DNA of 64,000 nucleotides from G963668655 sp963668655 (GTDB lineage: Bacteria > Myxococcota_A > SURF-8): the NCBI GenBank assembly GCA_963668655.2, contig CAXXPQ010000004.1, positions 930,001 through 994,000 of the forward strand. Direction: 5' to 3'. Below are positions 62,472-64,000 of this stretch, piece after piece. Numbering within the stretch: the first letter of the stretch is position 1; each line of letters begins with the position of its first letter. The translations under genes were made by a program, and so were the position numbers. Below the pieces are notes generated by a model. The model made no database searches, was not told where the DNA came from, and saw only the letters and a list, made by a program, of their open reading frames with translations.

Positions 62472-64000
62472 TCAGAACTTATACATGAAGTAGGTCAACG
62501 TGCGATGATTCACGGCGGAATAGCTTTTTACGCCTTGTTCCCCGGCGGTTTCGGCAAAGACGTCCGGATCCTCCACGTACTTGTAATCCGTCCAGGCGTA
62601 CTGATAATGCAGCCCCCAATGGAAGCCCTTTCCGAAATTGAAATAGGTATGGGCAAAGGCAGCCTGGTTGCTGAAGCGCGTGGCCTCCAGAAGCGCCATA
62701 TCCCGTTTGGGAAGCGTATCCCGATCCGGGCGGTCCGAACAGTAACCCAAAGTAATGCCCCAAAGTTCCCAGGGCTGAATGGAAGTATCCACCCAGAATC
62801 CCATGCCCTTGATCGCCTCCGGATCTCCCTGGCCCAAAAGCGATTCCTTGTTGATGGTCTGACCGACGCCCCCGAAGACGCCGCCCAGGTTCTCACCGTA
62901 GAAGAACTCGCCGCGCACGTTCCATGCCTCCAGAATGGGAAGCGCCAGTTCGGCGTTGACCGACCAGCCGCCGGTCCGGTAGGATTTGCTGTGCTCGCGA
63001 AGATCCGTCAGATCCCACAGTTGGCGGCGCAGTTCGGTCTGTTCGTAATGGCCCGAAACGCCGAGCAGGAAGTCCTTGGAGGTCCACAGAGGGCCCTGGA
63101 AGGCCAGACGCCACTGAACCATGGGCACGCCCGAGTCCTCGCCGTCGTTCAGTCCGTCTCCCGTGATCTCGGAAGCGGAAATCTCGCCGTTTTTATCCTT
63201 GTCGATGGCGTCCAGATCCTGCCCGCTGACCTCTCCCGGCCGCGCGATGGCCGCCTGGGCCCAGAGGGTGTATTTTCCCGCCACCTTGGGCTTGAAGTTC
63301 ACCGAAAGCATGGGGCGGCGGCCACCCACGTTACCCACGAACCATCCCGCGCCCGGATCGCCGGTTTTGGGGTACAAAGTGGAGAAAATGTCCGATTGCT
63401 GGCCGGCGCGCAGGTCCACGAATCCCCAGTCCAGGCCCACCCAGGCATGCCGCCAGCGCGGAACGGCGGACCATTCGGCGTTTTTCTTGTCCCCGCCGAA
63501 GAAGTCGATTTCCACCTGCCCCATGACATCGGCCTTGAGTTTGTCGATATGCTGACCCTTCAGCTTCAGGCCGAAACGCGAAAGCCGTGGAGTGATGGAG
63601 ATTTCATTTGTATTATGATAATCCACATGTGTCCCATCGGTACGATCGAAGGTCTTATTCGGCAGGGTCCATAGCATCCAGTTTCCGTAATCGGTACGGC
63701 TGGTGTCATAGGCGATGTCCAGGCGAAGAAAACCGTACAACTGAAAGACGTTGCCGAGACTGGTCAACAGGCTCTGTTCCTTTTTTTCTTCCTTGGCGGC
63801 CTCCTCCTTGGGGGGCTCGGCAGCCTTGCGTTCTTCCATCTCCTTGATTTTCCTGTTGGTTTCAGCTTCCAGACGCGCCTCGAACTCCTTGGAAAGCTCA
63901 TCTTTCAACTGGGCTTTCAATTCGGCTTCCAGTTCCGCCTTGATCTGGGCCTTGAGTTCCGCCGACGACGGAGCGGCCGAAGCCGTGTCCTCCGGGGAAG
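62472..64000 (-). CDS. Porin-like outer-membrane protein, N-terminus cut by the window edge
   Basis: At least 508 residues of a trimeric-porin-type protein; the frame is still open at 64000. The visible N-terminal part is a Glu/Lys/Ala-rich coiled coil (ELKAQIKAELEAELKAQLKD and on), as in porins that span the periplasm to peptidoglycan. Next come FLRLDIAYD and a barrel of about 20 strands ending TLTYFMYKF. A loop at mid-length has an EF-hand-like DKDKNGEISASE, a predicted calcium site not usual in porins. Stop TAA-side terminator is present. Substrate specificity cannot be told. Confidence 0.8.
   Translation of the reverse strand, partial: SPEDTASAAPSSAELKAQIKAELEAELKAQLKDELSKEFEARLEAETNRKIKEMEERKAAEPPKEEAAKEEKKEQSLLTSLGNVFQLYGFLRLDIAYDTSRTDYGNWMLWTLPNKTFDRTDGTHVDYHNTNEISITPRLSRFGLKLKGQHIDKLKADVMGQVEIDFFGGDKKNAEWSAVPRWRHAWVGLDWGFVDLRAGQQSDIFSTLYPKTGDPGAGWFVGNVGGRRPMLSVNFKPKVAGKYTLWAQAAIARPGEVSGQDLDAIDKDKNGEISASEITGDGLNDGEDSGVPMVQWRLAFQGPLWTSKDFLLGVSGHYEQTELRRQLWDLTDLREHSKSYRTGGWSVNAELALPILEAWNVRGEFFYGENLGGVFGGVGQTINKESLLGQGDPEAIKGMGFWVDTSIQPWELWGITLGYCSDRPDRDTLPKRDMALLEATRFSNQAAFAHTYFNFGKGFHWGLHYQYAWTDYKYVEDPDVFAETAGEQGVKSYSAVNHRTLTYFMYKF

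Overview
The window is 64 kb of a moderately GC-rich Gram-negative chromosome. It carries about 40 genes, two tRNA genes, one cut-off insertion sequence and no CRISPR array, rRNA or prophage. Outer-membrane barrels, a TonB-dependent receptor, many lipobox signal peptides and parvulin chaperones point to a diderm. Long Asp/Gly/Glu linkers rich in 'DGD', Cys-rich surface lipoproteins, RCC1-type repeats and C-terminal 'Cys - hydrophobic segment - Arg-Arg' tails resembling MYXO-CTERM are typical of Myxococcota and other deltaproteobacterial-grade phyla. That placement is inference; no marker tree could be run.

Left part (1-19.7 kb): the end of an ISAs1-type element; a papain-like lipoprotein divergent from a CCA-adding enzyme, with overlapping promoters; a PorV/FadL-like outer-membrane protein; then mfd, three parvulin-type peptidyl-prolyl isomerases in a row, pdxA and uvrA. 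Two nucleotide-excision-repair genes (mfd, uvrA) thus flank an outer-membrane-protein folding block, with the surA-pdxA neighbourhood known from other proteobacteria. A barrel protein and an Ig-like lipoprotein follow.

Metal-uptake region (20.2-28.7 kb): a nickel/cobalt ECF transporter operon of the NikK-M-L-Q-O type (+ strand) converges on a minus-strand pair, a TonB-dependent receptor and a 720-aa His-rich lipoprotein with a tandemly duplicated C-terminal domain. The predicted mature N-termini of NikK, NikL and the receptor all begin with His. This is the best candidate in the window for a little-described system: a surface-to-cytoplasm metal route.

Middle part (28.7-46.5 kb): a Cys-rich lipoprotein, tRNA-Arg(CCG) and tRNA-Val(CAC) in one transcription unit, a serine acetyltransferase with an extra Cys cluster, a GT-B-like envelope transferase and a polyprenyl-phosphate sugar transferase. 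Next come four large secreted proteins with acidic linkers or C-terminal anchors. One of these has a good sigma-54 promoter. Another is a 1599-aa protein with 14 RCC1-like and 15 Cys-rich repeats.

Right part (46.5-64 kb): era-der, two more Cys-rich surface proteins, fumC, an M29 aminopeptidase, a PrkA-type kinase, a glycosyltransferase, a DinG-like helicase operon with a zinc-ribbon membrane protein and an LpoA-like lipoprotein, and a porin cut by the window edge. Many promoters match the sigma-70 consensus closely (TTGACA-like, 16-18 bp, TATAAT-like), which helped to place several transcription units.
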